Counted from the stretch's first letter, positions 26,503 through 35,689 are shown. The stretch is DNA of 64,000 bases from Bradyrhizobium iriomotense (GCF_018129405.1 NZ_JAFCLP010000010.1:62001-126000); one strand, 5' to 3'. Translations and numbers: made by a program. The notes: generated from the letters alone by a model not told the origin.

Positions 26503-26915
26503 CTCCGATGACGACGGAAATTTCGCCGCGGCAAGCATGGGACTTCCTCGCTTCCGACAAGCACTCGCGGCTCGTCGACGTGCGGACCGAGCCGGAATGG
26601 GCCTATGTCGGAGTGCCGGATCTTGCGGATCTCGGAAAGGCAGTGGCCAAGATCTCTTGGCATGTCTTTCCGGAAATGAGCGTCAATCCAGAGTTTCTCG
26701 GGAAATTGAGGGCGACGTACGATCCGGCCGATCCCGTCATTTTCATGTGCCGCTCCGGCGGCAGAAGCCTTGCTGCCGCGAATGCCGCCTTCGAGGCGGG
26801 ATTTGCGCGGTGCTTCAGTCTCGCCGGTGGCTTCGAGGGCGACGTCGACGAAGAAGGACATCGCGGCACGAAGGTAGGGTGGAAGGCGGAGGGACTACCC
26901 TGGAGACAGCCTTGA
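26499..26915 (+). CDS. Rhodanese-like domain protein
   Basis: Single-domain rhodanese of 138 aa. It has LVDVRTEPEWAYVGVP and the active-site loop FMCRSGGRS, whose Cys would carry a persulphide, then AGGFEGDVDEEGHRG. GTG 26499 overlaps the beta-subunit stop (GTGA); ATG 26508 is an alternative start. Rhodaneses move sulphane sulphur, for example to thiosulphate, cyanide or iron-sulphur assembly. In this operon it could help repair the Rieske cluster or handle a sulphur-containing intermediate; there is no direct evidence for either. Confidence 0.88.
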   Translation: MTPMTTEISPRQAWDFLASDKHSRLVDVRTEPEWAYVGVPDLADLGKAVAKISWHVFPEMSVNPEFLGKLRATYDPADPVIFMCRSGGRSLAAANAAFEAGFARCFSLAGGFEGDVDEEGHRGTKVGWKAEGLPWRQP

Positions 26916-26969
26916 GATCGCGTTCCGGTACTCGGGCGCAGCGGCAACTCCAATTCCGAGGAGATCATC

Positions 26970-28139
26970 TTGGCGAAGAAGCGTGACATCGTCATAGCGG
27001 GCTATTCCGAAACTCCTGTCGAGTTCAAGTCAGGGCGCAGCGCGTACGACTTCGGCGGAGAAGCCTTAGCGAAGCTTCTGCAATCCACGGGCATCCCAAA
27101 ATCCGAGATCGACGGCATGGCGGTCGCTGCGCCGCTCAGCGAGTGTCCGAACCCGTTTTTCCCCATGTATATGGCGGAAGCGTTGGGGCTTTCTCCGAAA
27201 TGGTTGAACTATAGCGGCACCGGAGGATGCTCCGCCACGGGCGGCATCGCGAGGGCTGCTTCAGCAATCCGAGACGGATTGTGCGAAACCGTCGTTGTTC
27301 TTTGCGCAGACGCGCCAAGCACGGCCTGGCGAGCGAATTACGGAGCATATCGAGGGGAGTTTCAGGAGCCCGTAGGTGTTCAAGGACCTCCCGCGAGCTT
27401 CGGCTTGTTGATGAGCCGGTATCATCATCAATATGGGATCAAGTCGGAAGCCCTTGGAAAAATCGCGGTCACCCAGCGTGAACACGCGCTGCACAACGAA
27501 AATGCGCTTGCGAAGTTCAAGACGCCTCTCACTATGGAGGACTACTTCAACTCCCGTGTGATTGCCGACCCGCTCCGATTGCTGGATTGCGTCATGTTCT
27601 GCGATGGGGCGAACGCCTTCCTGGTTACGTCCGAGAAGCGCGCGCGAGCGCTTGGCTTGAGGAAGATGGTCTTCCCCACCGCTTACGCGGAGATAACCAA
27701 TCTCCACGGCGACCGTTCGTGTCCAGACATAACGGAGACGGGCTTTTCTGCCATCGCTCCCCTGATCTACAAACAGAGCGGCTTGTCTGCCCGGGATATC
27801 CGGATGTTTCAGCCTTACGACGATTTTACGATCGCCGTCATGATGCAGTTCGAAGACTTTGGTTTCTGCGAGCGCGGGCAGGGCAGCGACTTCACTCTGG
27901 CTACGGATCTCTCGCGCACCGGCACATTGCCGCTGAACACGGGGGGCGGTCAGATCTCGGCTGGGCAACCGGGATTGGCGAGCGGCGGGCTCAATCTGGC
28001 TGAAGCTGTCCGACAGATGTTCGGCGAAGGAGGCGGTCGACAGGTGAAAGACCCCAAGAACGCCCTGGTCACGGGAATCGGCGTAATTCCCTTCGCGCGC
28101 AACTGGGGCACAAGCGCTGCCCTGATCTTGGAGGCATGA
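26970..28139 (+). CDS. Thiolase-like (SCP2-thiolase/Ltp2 type) protein, probable side-chain aldolase subunit
   Basis: Thiolase-fold protein of 389 aa with a TTG start preceded by GAGGAGATC. It belongs to the lipid-transfer/SCP2-thiolase branch. The usual His of thiolases is Tyr here (MFQPYDDFTIAV), and the C-terminal Cys-Gly region is replaced by NTGGGQISAGQPGLASGGLN. A Cys remains in GGCSATGGIA. The next gene is a DUF35 protein overlapping by 4 bp. Family knowledge: Ltp2 and the DUF35 domain of ChsH2 form a retro-aldolase that cleaves steroid side-chain acyl-CoAs in actinobacteria. The same pairing here points to a retro-aldol cleavage of a beta-hydroxyacyl-CoA, rather than ordinary thiolysis. 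Confidence 0.85.
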   Translation: MAKKRDIVIAGYSETPVEFKSGRSAYDFGGEALAKLLQSTGIPKSEIDGMAVAAPLSECPNPFFPMYMAEALGLSPKWLNYSGTGGCSATGGIARAASAIRDGLCETVVVLCADAPSTAWRANYGAYRGEFQEPVGVQGPPASFGLLMSRYHHQYGIKSEALGKIAVTQREHALHNENALAKFKTPLTMEDYFNSRVIADPLRLLDCVMFCDGANAFLVTSEKRARALGLRKMVFPTAYAEITNLHGDRSCPDITETGFSAIAPLIYKQSGLSARDIRMFQPYDDFTIAVMMQFEDFGFCERGQGSDFTLATDLSRTGTLPLNTGGGQISAGQPGLASGGLNLAEAVRQMFGEGGGRQVKDPKNALVTGIGVIPFARNWGTSAALILEA

Positions 28140-28558
28140 CGATGATCGATCGAGCGGTTGCGCGCCCTGTTCCGAAGACCTCCACCTATGTCGACACCGC
28201 ACCGTTTTGGGAGGCCGCGAAACGCGGAAAACTGGTGCTGCAGTTCTGCAAGGACACCAATCAATTCCAGCACTATCCGCGCCCGGTCAGCATCTTCACC
28301 GGGAGCCGAAATCTGGAGTGGCGCGAGGTTTCGGGAACAGGGGTGATCTATGCCTGTACGGTAATTCGCGTCCCGGGCCCCGGGTTGGAGGGGCGCTTAC
28401 CGCTATCCGTCGCGACAGTCGAACTGGACGAAGGGGTCCGCATTCTCGGCAACATCGTCGACACAGATCCGGATAGGGTCTCGATCGGCCAGCGCGTCGA
28501 AGTAACTTGGGATCGACTCTCGGAAGACGTACGGTATCCGGCGTTTCGGATTCTGTGA
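28136..28558 (+). CDS. DUF35 OB-fold protein with degenerate zinc ribbon
   Basis: Protein of 140 aa, ATGA-overlapped with the thiolase-like gene. It is made of an N-terminal rubredoxin-like region (FWEAAKRGKLVLQFCKDT, HYPRPVSIFTG) and a C-terminal OB fold (GTGVIYACTVIRVPGP to the end). In typical DUF35 proteins the ribbon has two CxxC pairs; here only one Cys (LQFCKDT) survives, so zinc is probably not bound. Such proteins pair with thiolase-like partners and are thought to position the CoA substrate. Together with the preceding gene it forms the candidate aldolase. Confidence 0.87.
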   Translation: MTMIDRAVARPVPKTSTYVDTAPFWEAAKRGKLVLQFCKDTNQFQHYPRPVSIFTGSRNLEWREVSGTGVIYACTVIRVPGPGLEGRLPLSVATVELDEGVRILGNIVDTDPDRVSIGQRVEVTWDRLSEDVRYPAFRIL

Positions 28559-28565
28559 GGCCTCC

Positions 28566-30116
28566 ATGCGGCTCGACACGATCTTCCGGGCACAAGCGGT
28601 GCGCCATCCCGAATAGGCGGCACTTGTCTGCGGAAGCGATCGTGTCAGCTACGGCGAGCTCGACCGGCGGATACGCCATCTAGCGACCGGACTGCTCAAA
28701 CTCGGCGCAAAAGCCGGAGACCGGCTGGTCATCAATCTGCCGAACGGAATCGAACTGATCGAGCTCCTCTATGCGGCGTTCTCGATCGGTGTGATCGTAG
28801 TTCCGGTATCTACACGGCTCACGCCCCTTGAGCTTCAATACATCTGCCGGGATAGCAAACCGTTCGCGGTCGCTCTGGAGGCGGACTTCGCCCTGCGCGC
28901 TGAAGTCGCGAAGGAGCTTCCGGACGCGATTTTCATCTCTACGGGGACGATGATCTCCGGCACGATCGGAATGGCCGAGTTGCGCGCCAACGATCCGGCT
29001 CCTCTGCATCCCTTGCCCTTCGCCGACGATGCATTGGTGATGTACACGTCGGGCACCACCGGCGCTCCCAAGGGGGCGGTTCTTACCCATTCGAACCTTA
29101 TCGTACAAAATTATTTCGTGCACGCGGTCGAATGGGGCATCTCTAGTGACGATCGCTATTTGGTTACTACGCCGCTGGCGCATCGCGCTGGCTTGGCGCG
29201 ACTGGCGAACGCTCTGAGCCTCGGGGGTACCTTGGTGATCCTAAAGTCGTTCGATCGCGTCGCGGCTATCCGAGCGATCGAAAACGAGAAGATCACCGTG
29301 CTAGGAATGGTGCCAACCGTCTGTCGCATGATGCTGCCTGCGATCCAGGATGACCCGTCGAGGTGCGCGTCGTTACGGTGTATCGTCGTGACCGGCGAGG
29401 CGTTCCCGGTGGAGTTGAAGCGGAAATTTATGTCCTTGCTTCCGCACGTCCGCCTCGTCTCCTTCTTCGCCATGACCGAAGCCGGAGCGGTGACGTCGCT
29501 CTCGCACGAGGAACAGTTCGCCCGGCCGGAATCGATCGGACGCCCGACACCTGGCGTGGAGATCAGGATCGTCGATGATCGCGGGACCGACACCGTGCCG
29601 GGACAGCCCGGCGAGCTGCTCGTTCGATCGGGCGAGCCGGGGCGTTTCACCGTCATGCGGTGCTACTACCAACGGCCCGAGGAGACGGCGACGGCGCTGC
29701 GCGACGGCTGGCTGCATACCGGCGACATCGCTAAATGCGACGAGCTTGGGTACCTCTATATCGTGGACCGCAAGAAGGACATGATCATAACCGGCGGCCT
29801 GAATGTCTACACGAAGGAGGTCGAGCAGGCCCTCTTGACCAATCCCGGCATTGCGGACGCCGCCGTCGTCGGTATTCCGGACGATGTCTACGGCGAGTCC
29901 GTCGTTGCGTTCGTCGAACGCCCGGCGGATAGCCCGTTGACGATCGAAGACGTGATCGCGACCGCTCAAGGACGAATCGCGGGCTACAAAAAGCCCAAAC
30001 ACGTCTTCCTGGTAGATGACCTCCCGCGAAACGGTACCGGCAAGGTCTTGAAACACGAGCTGCGGCTGCGCGCGGAGCGATTGCTGCATCCGTCGCCCGA
30101 AGCGGCCAAAGTTTGA
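28566..30116 (+). pseudogene. Acyl-CoA synthetase (AMP-forming) with in-frame amber codon at position 17
   Basis: From ATG 28566 the reading MRLDTIFRAQAVRHPE is a normal start for this family, but TAG (28614-28616) interrupts it. The frame then continues with ALVCGSDRVSYGELDRRI and the rest of a complete 516-codon ligase: P-loop YTSGTTGAPKGA, adenylate motif GYLYIVDRKKDMIITGG and catalytic Lys in NGTGKVLKHELR. Only a GTG at 28791 could restart translation, losing about 75 residues of the N-terminal domain. It would activate a carboxylate to a CoA thioester for the thiolase/DUF35 step. It is either a fresh nonsense pseudogene, a sequencing error, or a suppressed codon. Confidence 0.75.
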
Positions 30117-30216
30117 TCATGTGACGATCGATGCAACTGTCGTCGTTCGAAGGGAAATCAACTGTCGAAGCCTTGGCGAGGTTTGCCGGCTTGTCGAACA
30201 TCGAGGGAGAACAGAA

Positions 30217-31422
30217 ATGCCCGGCCCATTGAGCGGAGTTCGTGTCGTCGATTTGACCGGAGTCGTCTCCGGTCCTTTCGCCACGATGTTTCTCGCAGAC
30301 CAAGGGGCTGACGTCATCAAGATCGAGCCCATCACAGGCGACATAACGAGACGAAGCCGCGCGACGATCGACAAAGCAGGAGAATTCTCTGCCCTGTTCA
30401 TATCCTCAAATCGCGGAAAACGATCGCTGTCCATCGACATCAAAGAGCCGAGCGGACGCGAAATCCTGGCGCGATTGCTCGATCAGGCGGATGTCCTCGT
30501 TCAGAATTTCCGCCCCGGAACGATGGAGCGCTTGGGACTAGGGCCGAAGGAACTGCGCGAACGCAACCCTCGCTTGATCTATGTATCGATCAGCGGCGTC
30601 GGGGACAGCGGGCCCTATGTCAAGAAGCGGGTCTACGATCCCATCATTCAGGGCCTATGCGGATTTGCGGATATCCAGTCTCAACCCGTTACGAACCGGC
30701 CGCAGATGATCCGTACGATCGTCGCCGACAAGACGACTGCGGTATTCACGGCGCAGGCCGTCGCGGCGGCGCTCTATGCCCGGGAGAGGACCGGAATGGG
30801 CGATTACATCCAGGTCGCGATGCTGGATGCCATGATCGCCTATCTGTGGCCGGAGGGGATGATGCAGTACACGGTCGTAGGTAAGGAAGCGTCCGTCACC
30901 GACCCGAACGACCGCCCGGATCTCGTCTTCAAGACGGTGGACGGTTACATCACGTGCGGGACAATCTCCGATTCGGAATGGCAAGGATTCTGCCGCGCCA
31001 CCGGCGATCCCGAACTCGAGAAGGATGAACGGTTCTCGACGCCGGGCGGACGCTTTCTGAATGCGACGGCTCGCATCAACAAAATGCAGGACTATATCGG
31101 CCGGTTCACGACTGCAGAATGGCTCGAGCGGCTCGATGCCGCGGACGTGCCTTGTGCGCCCATTTTACGTCGAGGTGATGTCTTCCGCAATGAGCAGGTG
31201 GTGGCGCGAGAGCTGATCGAGGAACTGGATCAACCGACTGTCGGCAAAGTCAGGCAGCCCAGACCGGCGGCGAAGTTCGAGATCAACCGATCAAAGATCA
31301 AAGGGCCTGCGCCGCGCGTTGGTGAGCACTCTCGCGAGATCCTGCGTGACATCGGTTACGACGATGCGTCGATCGATGCGCTGATCGAACGCAAGACCGT
31401 CCGTGCAATGTCGTCAAGTTAA
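30217..31422 (+). CDS. CoA transferase, family III (CaiB/BaiF)
   Basis: CoA transferase of 401 aa. ATG 30217 follows CGAGGGAGAAC; the frame is open 96 bp earlier without family sequence. The start PLSGVRVVDLTGVVSGPFATMFLADQGADVIKIEP is diagnostic, and the catalytic Asp is in VYDPIIQGLCGF; the C-terminal Rossmann-like part returns as RVGEHSREILRDIGYDDASI. These enzymes move CoA between carboxylic acids, and relatives act as racemases or as the CoA transferase IsoG in isoprene breakdown. With the broken ligase upstream, this enzyme could supply CoA activation for the pathway. It begins an SDR-GST triplet downstream. Confidence 0.9.
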   Translation: MPGPLSGVRVVDLTGVVSGPFATMFLADQGADVIKIEPITGDITRRSRATIDKAGEFSALFISSNRGKRSLSIDIKEPSGREILARLLDQADVLVQNFRPGTMERLGLGPKELRERNPRLIYVSISGVGDSGPYVKKRVYDPIIQGLCGFADIQSQPVTNRPQMIRTIVADKTTAVFTAQAVAAALYARERTGMGDYIQVAMLDAMIAYLWPEGMMQYTVVGKEASVTDPNDRPDLVFKTVDGYITCGTISDSEWQGFCRATGDPELEKDERFSTPGGRFLNATARINKMQDYIGRFTTAEWLERLDAADVPCAPILRRGDVFRNEQVVARELIEELDQPTVGKVRQPRPAAKFEINRSKIKGPAPRVGEHSREILRDIGYDDASIDALIERKTVRAMSSS

Positions 31423-31437
31423 AGCCGGAGAGCGCTC

Positions 31438-32178
31438 ATGAAGCAGGAGCCTGGCGTGGCATTGCTGGTGGGAGCCGGCGACGCAATCGGAGCCGCAGTT
31501 GCGCGCCGTTTTGCCGCGGCTAACTACAAGGTATGCATCGGCCGTCGAGATGCATCGAAGTCGGCGGCGTTAATAGACGAACTCGTCAAGGCGGGCCGCC
31601 ACGTGCAGGCAAAAAGCATGGACGTCCGGAAGGAGATGGATGTACAAGCGCTGTTTGCCGCCGTCGAGCACGAGATGGGACCCATTGAGCTGTGTCTGTT
31701 CAACGCCGGGGCCAACGTAAGCAAGCCGATCCTGGAGACGTCGGAGCGATTGTTTTTCAAGGCTTGGGAGCTGGCCTGTTATGGCGGCTTTCTTGTAGGT
31801 CGCGAAGCCGCCAAATACATGGTCCCCCGGGCGAAAGGCACCATCTTGTTCACGGGTGCGACCGCGAGTCTCAGAGGCGGAAAGAACTTTGCCGCGTTTT
31901 CGTCCGCCAAATTCGGTCTTCGTGCAGTCGCCCAGTCGGCGGCGCGAGAGTTGGGCCCCCAAAATATTCATGTCGCTCACCTGATCATCGATGGCGGTCT
32001 GGACAGCCCGGAAATACATCGGCGCTTGAGGGAGCGAGGCGTGGATGTTGCCGGGATGCCATCCGATTCCCTGATCAAACCGTCATCGGTCGCCGAGGCG
32101 TACTGGTGCCTCCATCAGCAGCCGCGTGATGCCTGGACGCACGAGCTTGACCTAAGGCCTTTCGCAGAGGGCTGGTGA
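31438..32178 (+). CDS. Atypical SDR with Phe at the catalytic Tyr position (paralogue B)
   Basis: SDR-fold protein of 246 aa, 15 bp after the CoA-transferase gene. The coenzyme motif is VGAGDAIGAAVARRF and NAG appears as LFNAGANV. Ser144 is in place, but the Tyr-x3-Lys motif reads FSSAK, giving Phe154 and Lys158. The C-terminus HQQPRDAWTHELDLRPFAEGW matches three other SDRs in this window. It overlaps the following GST gene by 4 bp. By position it resembles IsoH of isoprene metabolism (oxidation of a glutathione-linked alcohol), but loss of the Tyr makes the chemistry uncertain. Confidence 0.87.
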   Translation: MKQEPGVALLVGAGDAIGAAVARRFAAANYKVCIGRRDASKSAALIDELVKAGRHVQAKSMDVRKEMDVQALFAAVEHEMGPIELCLFNAGANVSKPILETSERLFFKAWELACYGGFLVGREAAKYMVPRAKGTILFTGATASLRGGKNFAAFSSAKFGLRAVAQSAARELGPQNIHVAHLIIDGGLDSPEIHRRLRERGVDVAGMPSDSLIKPSSVAEAYWCLHQQPRDAWTHELDLRPFAEGW

Positions 32179-32894
32179 TGACTTCAGGTTTGATATTATG
32201 GGGGGTGGGGACTGGCCGGACGATCCGCGCCCATTGGGCCTTGCGCGAACTCGAGCTGGAATATGTCTGTAAACCTATTCTGGCGCGGTCCGGCGAGACG
32301 AAGGTTCCGGAGTACACTTCGCTGAACCCGAGGCAGAAGATACCGCTTCTGCAGGACGGATCGTTTACGATCGGCGAGAGCGCTGCGATCACAGCTTATC
32401 TAGCTCGCAAGTACCGTAGCGGGTTCTTGGCGCCTCTACCCGAAGACGAGGTTCAATATGCGAAATGGCTTGAATGGTGCTTTTTCATCGTCAGCGAGCT
32501 GGATGCGACCAGCCTTTACGTCATGCGACGGCACAGCACGGGGAGGGGACTCGCGCATATCTACGGTGAAGCGCCCCTAGTCGTTGCGAGGGCAAGAGAA
32601 TACTTCAACGCTCAGCTGAAATTCGCACAGGTCGTACTTTCGGACGAGCGGAAATACCTGTTAGGGACTCAATTCACGACTGCTGACATCCTGCTGACAA
32701 CCTGTTTGGTCTGGGCGATCGAGTACGGGCTTGGGCTTCCCGAGATATGTCTGCAGTATCTGGAGAGGACGACGGGTAGACCGGCCTACCGGGCTGCGAG
32801 AGAGGCGAACTGTCAGCCTCCACTCGGGTTTGGATTTCGACCGGAAGAAGACCCATCCAACGACCAAGCCCGCAGTTTACATAATACCCGATAG
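32175..32894 (+). CDS. Glutathione S-transferase
   Basis: GST of 239 aa; GTG 32175 or ATG 32178, overlapping the SDR stop. The thioredoxin domain reads WGVGTGRTIRAHWALRELEL and NPRQKIPLLQDGSFTIGESAAI, with the cis-Pro and the Glu-Ser pair that bind glutathione. The C-terminal helical domain includes FTTADILLTTCLVWAIEYGL, the conserved N-capping box with Asp. It is last in the oxygenase operon, coupled to the Tyr-less SDR, a pairing repeated at 38182/38886 and 56193/56914. Confidence 0.9.
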   Translation: MMTSGLILWGVGTGRTIRAHWALRELELEYVCKPILARSGETKVPEYTSLNPRQKIPLLQDGSFTIGESAAITAYLARKYRSGFLAPLPEDEVQYAKWLEWCFFIVSELDATSLYVMRRHSTGRGLAHIYGEAPLVVARAREYFNAQLKFAQVVLSDERKYLLGTQFTTADILLTTCLVWAIEYGLGLPEICLQYLERTTGRPAYRAAREANCQPPLGFGFRPEEDPSNDQARSLHNTR

Positions 32895-33114
32895 TGGTGG
32901 GCTCAATTTGACTCGTCCCATCGTGAGAGGCCCCTCTCTCTTGAGGAGCAGGTTGCTGAATCTTGAATGAGAGGCGCCTGATTCCCGAGCAATGATGTGA
33001 GCGCCAATTCGGTGCACGTCGCGAGCGGCGCGGCGAGGCACAAGAGGTGGCTTCGACCCAGCAACTTGTGGAGCATCTCATCCAAGGTAACAGCTGATCG
33101 GTAAAGAGGGCTCG

Positions 33115-33906
33115 CTAGGATGAGGACAGTACAGAAGTTAGACCGCCGTCGACGCTCAGGATCTGACCGGTGATATGTTTGCCGGCTTCGCTGGCGAACA
33201 ACACGGCGGCGCCTTTCAGGTCGTCTTCGTCGCCGATGCGCTGAAGAGGTACGCCTGCCGTCAGCCTCTCCATGCCGACCTGCTCGATCGTGCCCTTGGT
33301 CATTTTCGAAGGAAACATGCCTGGCGCCAACGCATTCACCGTTATGCCGTAGCGCCCCCAGCCGCCAGCGAGTGCTCTGGTGAAGTTGACCACGGCGCCC
33401 TTGCTCGTGTTGTAGGCGATCGTTTGAGTCGTGCTCGTGCTGCCGAAAAGGCCGGCGATCGACGCCAGATTGATGATCCGCCCATACCGGTTCGGAATCA
33501 TCGAGCGTTTTCCGATCTGCTGGCTAAGGAGGAAGAGGGAGCGAATGTTGAGGTTCATAACCTTGTCCCACGCCTCGATTGGGTGATCTTCGGTCGGGGC
33601 CCCCCATGTCGCTCCCGCATTGTTGACGAGAATGTCAATCCGCCCGAGCTTGCAAAGCGCATCGTCGACGAGGCGCGAGATGTCATCGTCGCTGGAGTTG
33701 TCCGCTGCAATCCATTGTGCGGAGATTCCGCGGCCGGCGAGATGCGCCTGCGCCTTTTCAAGATCTGAAGGCTTACGCGACGACAATACGAGCTCTGCTC
33801 CTTGTTCGCCCAGCGCTTCGGCGATTTGAAGCCCAAGCCCCCGGGAGCCTCCAGTCACGAGGGCTTTCTTTCCATTGAGATCGAACAAGCTTTTCAAGCT
33901 GACCAT
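33115..33906 (-). CDS. Classical SDR (gluconate-5-dehydrogenase-like)
   Basis: SDR of 263 aa with complete motifs: VTGGSRGLGLQIAEALG, NNAGATWG, Ser in NLASIAG and YNTSKGA. The C-terminus SVDGGLTS is standard. Start MVSLKSLF at 33906 is chosen because homology begins there, though the frame is open 48 bp upstream. It differs clearly from the four Tyr-less SDRs and is probably a real NAD(P)-dependent dehydrogenase for a hydroxyacyl or alcohol intermediate. It is divergent from the saccharopine-reductase-like gene across a 239-bp region with a candidate TetR operator. Confidence 0.88.
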   Translation of the reverse strand: MVSLKSLFDLNGKKALVTGGSRGLGLQIAEALGEQGAELVLSSRKPSDLEKAQAHLAGRGISAQWIAADNSSDDDISRLVDDALCKLGRIDILVNNAGATWGAPTEDHPIEAWDKVMNLNIRSLFLLSQQIGKRSMIPNRYGRIINLASIAGLFGSTSTTQTIAYNTSKGAVVNFTRALAGGWGRYGITVNALAPGMFPSKMTKGTIEQVGMERLTAGVPLQRIGDEDDLKGAAVLFASEAGKHITGQILSVDGGLTSVLSSS

Positions 33907-33979
33907 TTTCAAGACCGTTCTGTTGGAGGGCGACATCCCGAACCTCAGCCGCAAGAGGGACAGCCGAGATGCGTCATAG

Positions 33980-34007
33980 TTTACATTGACGAAACTTACT
34001 GTATAGT
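33980..34007 (+). promoter_or_regulatory. Candidate sigma-70 promoter for the gene at 34146
   Basis: TTTACA (33980-33985) and TATAGT (34002-34007) are separated by 16 bp, close to the vegetative consensus. The minus-10 overlaps the candidate TetR site at 33996-34010, so repression by occlusion is plausible. Confidence 0.4.
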
Positions 34008-34010
34008 CAG
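33996..34010. promoter_or_regulatory. Candidate TetR operator TTACTG-N3-AGTCA
   Basis: TTACTGTATAGTCAG shares TTACTG-N3-AGTCA with the minus-strand sequence TTACTGACCAGTCAA at 39626-39640, next to the TetR gene at 39844. A half-site ACCAGTCAG occurs at 40551-40559 before the paaA-like gene. This suggests one TetR regulon across 34-45 kb. Confidence 0.45.
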
Positions 34011-34145
34011 AATGTTTTCCAGATGCGGCAAAAAAGCGATCAAAAACAGCGGCTCAGCCGCATCGGCCGCATAAGTCATGTGTCGGGAGAAGCGAGGTCG
34101 CGGCCGCAGGTGAGGCAGCGCCTCGGGTACTGATGGAGCGAGAGC

Positions 34146-35321
34146 ATGGTACGGGATAGCGCCTGCGATCTGATTGTCTTTGGCGCCAGCGGCTTCACCG
34201 GGCGACTCGTGGCCGAATACCTCGCGACGAGATACGGAAGGAAAATCAAGTGGGGAATGGCGGGCCGCGACCTCGAGAAGCTCGCTACCGTCCGCACCGA
34301 GATCGGCGCGCCCGACGATACAACGTTGATGAAGGCTGACTCGGACGACGAAGCGTCGCTGCAGGCGCTGGCTCGGTCGACCCACGCCGTGATCTCGACG
34401 GTCGGACCCTTCCAGCTTTTCGGATCCAAATTGGTGGCGGCATGTGCCCGCGCGGGCACGGACTATCTCGACTTGAGTGGCGAGACCGTCTGGATGAGGA
34501 GTATGATCGACGCTCATGAGAGCGAGGCCCGATCGAGTGGGGCACGCATCATTTTCTCGTGCGGCTTCGATTCCGTGCCGTTCGAGCTCGGTGTGTTCTT
34601 CCTGCAAGGCGCCGCCAGGAAGGCGTGGGGAAAACCAGCCGAGCGCGTCAAAGGCCGGGTCCGGGTGATGAAGGGGACGTTCTCGGGCGGAACTGCAGCC
34701 AGCTCACGCGCGACGATGGCTGCGGCGATGACTGATCCGAAGGTGCTCGATCAACTCAAGGATCCGTTCCTTCTGACACCCGGCTTCGCCGGTCCGAAGC
34801 AGCCGCACGGAATGAAGATCGAGTTCGACGAGGACCTCGGCGCCTGGGCGGCGCCCTTCATCATGTCGCCGATCAACACACGCAACGTCCATCGATCCAA
34901 TGCGCTCATGGGCCATCCCTACGGGACCGAGTTCGTTTACGACGAGATGTTCGTGGCGGGCGCCGGCAAGCAGGGTGAGGCTACGGCCGCAAGGATTGTG
35001 GAAGAGAACAGATCGTTTGGCGGCGAAAGCAGTCCGAAGCCGGGCGAGGGACCATCGAAGGCCGAGCGTGAGGCTGGTTGTTACGACATCCTGTTCGTCG
35101 GGAGCAGCAAGGATCACGGCAAGATCTCTGTTGCGGTTCGAGGTGACAGGGACCCAGGCTACGGATCTACGTCAAAAATGATCACGGAATGCGCGATCTG
35201 CCTGCTGCAGGACGCGAGCGACGTTGCTGCAGGCATCTGGACCCCCGGTGCGGCAATGGGCGAGAAGCTGATTTCGCGGCTGGTTCGGAACGCAGGGCTC
35301 ACCTTCGACGTCGAGGGCTGA
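34146..35321 (+). CDS. Saccharopine-dehydrogenase-like NAD(P)-binding reductase
   Basis: Protein of 391 aa with the NAD(P) motif DLIVFGASGFTGRLVAEYLA at the N-terminus, GRDLEKL, STVGPFQLFGSKLVAACARAGTDY... region and DLSGETVWMRSMI. It matches the family of SCCPDH and the mycobacterial trans-acting enoyl reductase Rv2953, which act on lipid or acyl chains rather than on lysine metabolism. A start one codon region after GAGCGAGAGC is reasonable. In this catabolic setting it might reduce a double bond of an acyl-CoA or terpenoid-like intermediate. The substrate cannot be told from sequence. Confidence 0.85.
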   Translation: MVRDSACDLIVFGASGFTGRLVAEYLATRYGRKIKWGMAGRDLEKLATVRTEIGAPDDTTLMKADSDDEASLQALARSTHAVISTVGPFQLFGSKLVAACARAGTDYLDLSGETVWMRSMIDAHESEARSSGARIIFSCGFDSVPFELGVFFLQGAARKAWGKPAERVKGRVRVMKGTFSGGTAASSRATMAAAMTDPKVLDQLKDPFLLTPGFAGPKQPHGMKIEFDEDLGAWAAPFIMSPINTRNVHRSNALMGHPYGTEFVYDEMFVAGAGKQGEATAARIVEENRSFGGESSPKPGEGPSKAEREAGCYDILFVGSSKDHGKISVAVRGDRDPGYGSTSKMITECAICLLQDASDVAAGIWTPGAAMGEKLISRLVRNAGLTFDVEG

Positions 35322-35390
35322 GGAAGGACGAAATGCAGACAAAATTGTTTCCGAGAAACGAAGCGCATGGCCGGCAGATACGGGGGGCTC

Positions 35391-35528
35391 ATGGAATATG
35401 GTCTACTCGCGATCGAGTTCTTTCCCGATCTTAGCGTCGACGAAATCAGAGAAGGTCAGCTCCTCGCGCTGACATTCGGGTTGCCTTTTGCGGTCATCGT
35501 GCAGCTTGTTCTTTGGATTGGACTGTGA
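35391..35528 (+). CDS. Possible small single-pass membrane protein
   Basis: A 45-codon frame from ATG 35391 has a GGGGGG ribosome-site-like run 3-9 bases before it. It begins MEYGLLAIEFFPDLSVDEIR, with a soluble acidic front, and the last 22 residues (TFGLPFAVIVQLVLWIGL) form one hydrophobic helix. It lies 69 bp after the reductase gene, same strand. Small size and lack of a recognised family keep confidence low. Confidence 0.35.
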   Translation: MEYGLLAIEFFPDLSVDEIREGQLLALTFGLPFAVIVQLVLWIGL

Positions 35529-35689
35529 CGCGCGCGCGAGCCTCCCAGACTGGTCCGGGATTTCCGATCTCGGGCCGTTTTTTTGCTGACTGTTCGACAG
35601 CCGCGCGACGTTCGCACCAGAGCGGGAGCTGGTTATCTCGGTAGAAGCAGGCGAGCGACGCCAGCCCTCCCGAGATCGCCGCACGTCGT

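Noticed and set aside
27261-28202. Minus-strand 313-codon frame opposite the thiolase-like gene
   Set aside because: No motifs, and the thiolase/DUF35 genes on the plus strand account for the coding signal.
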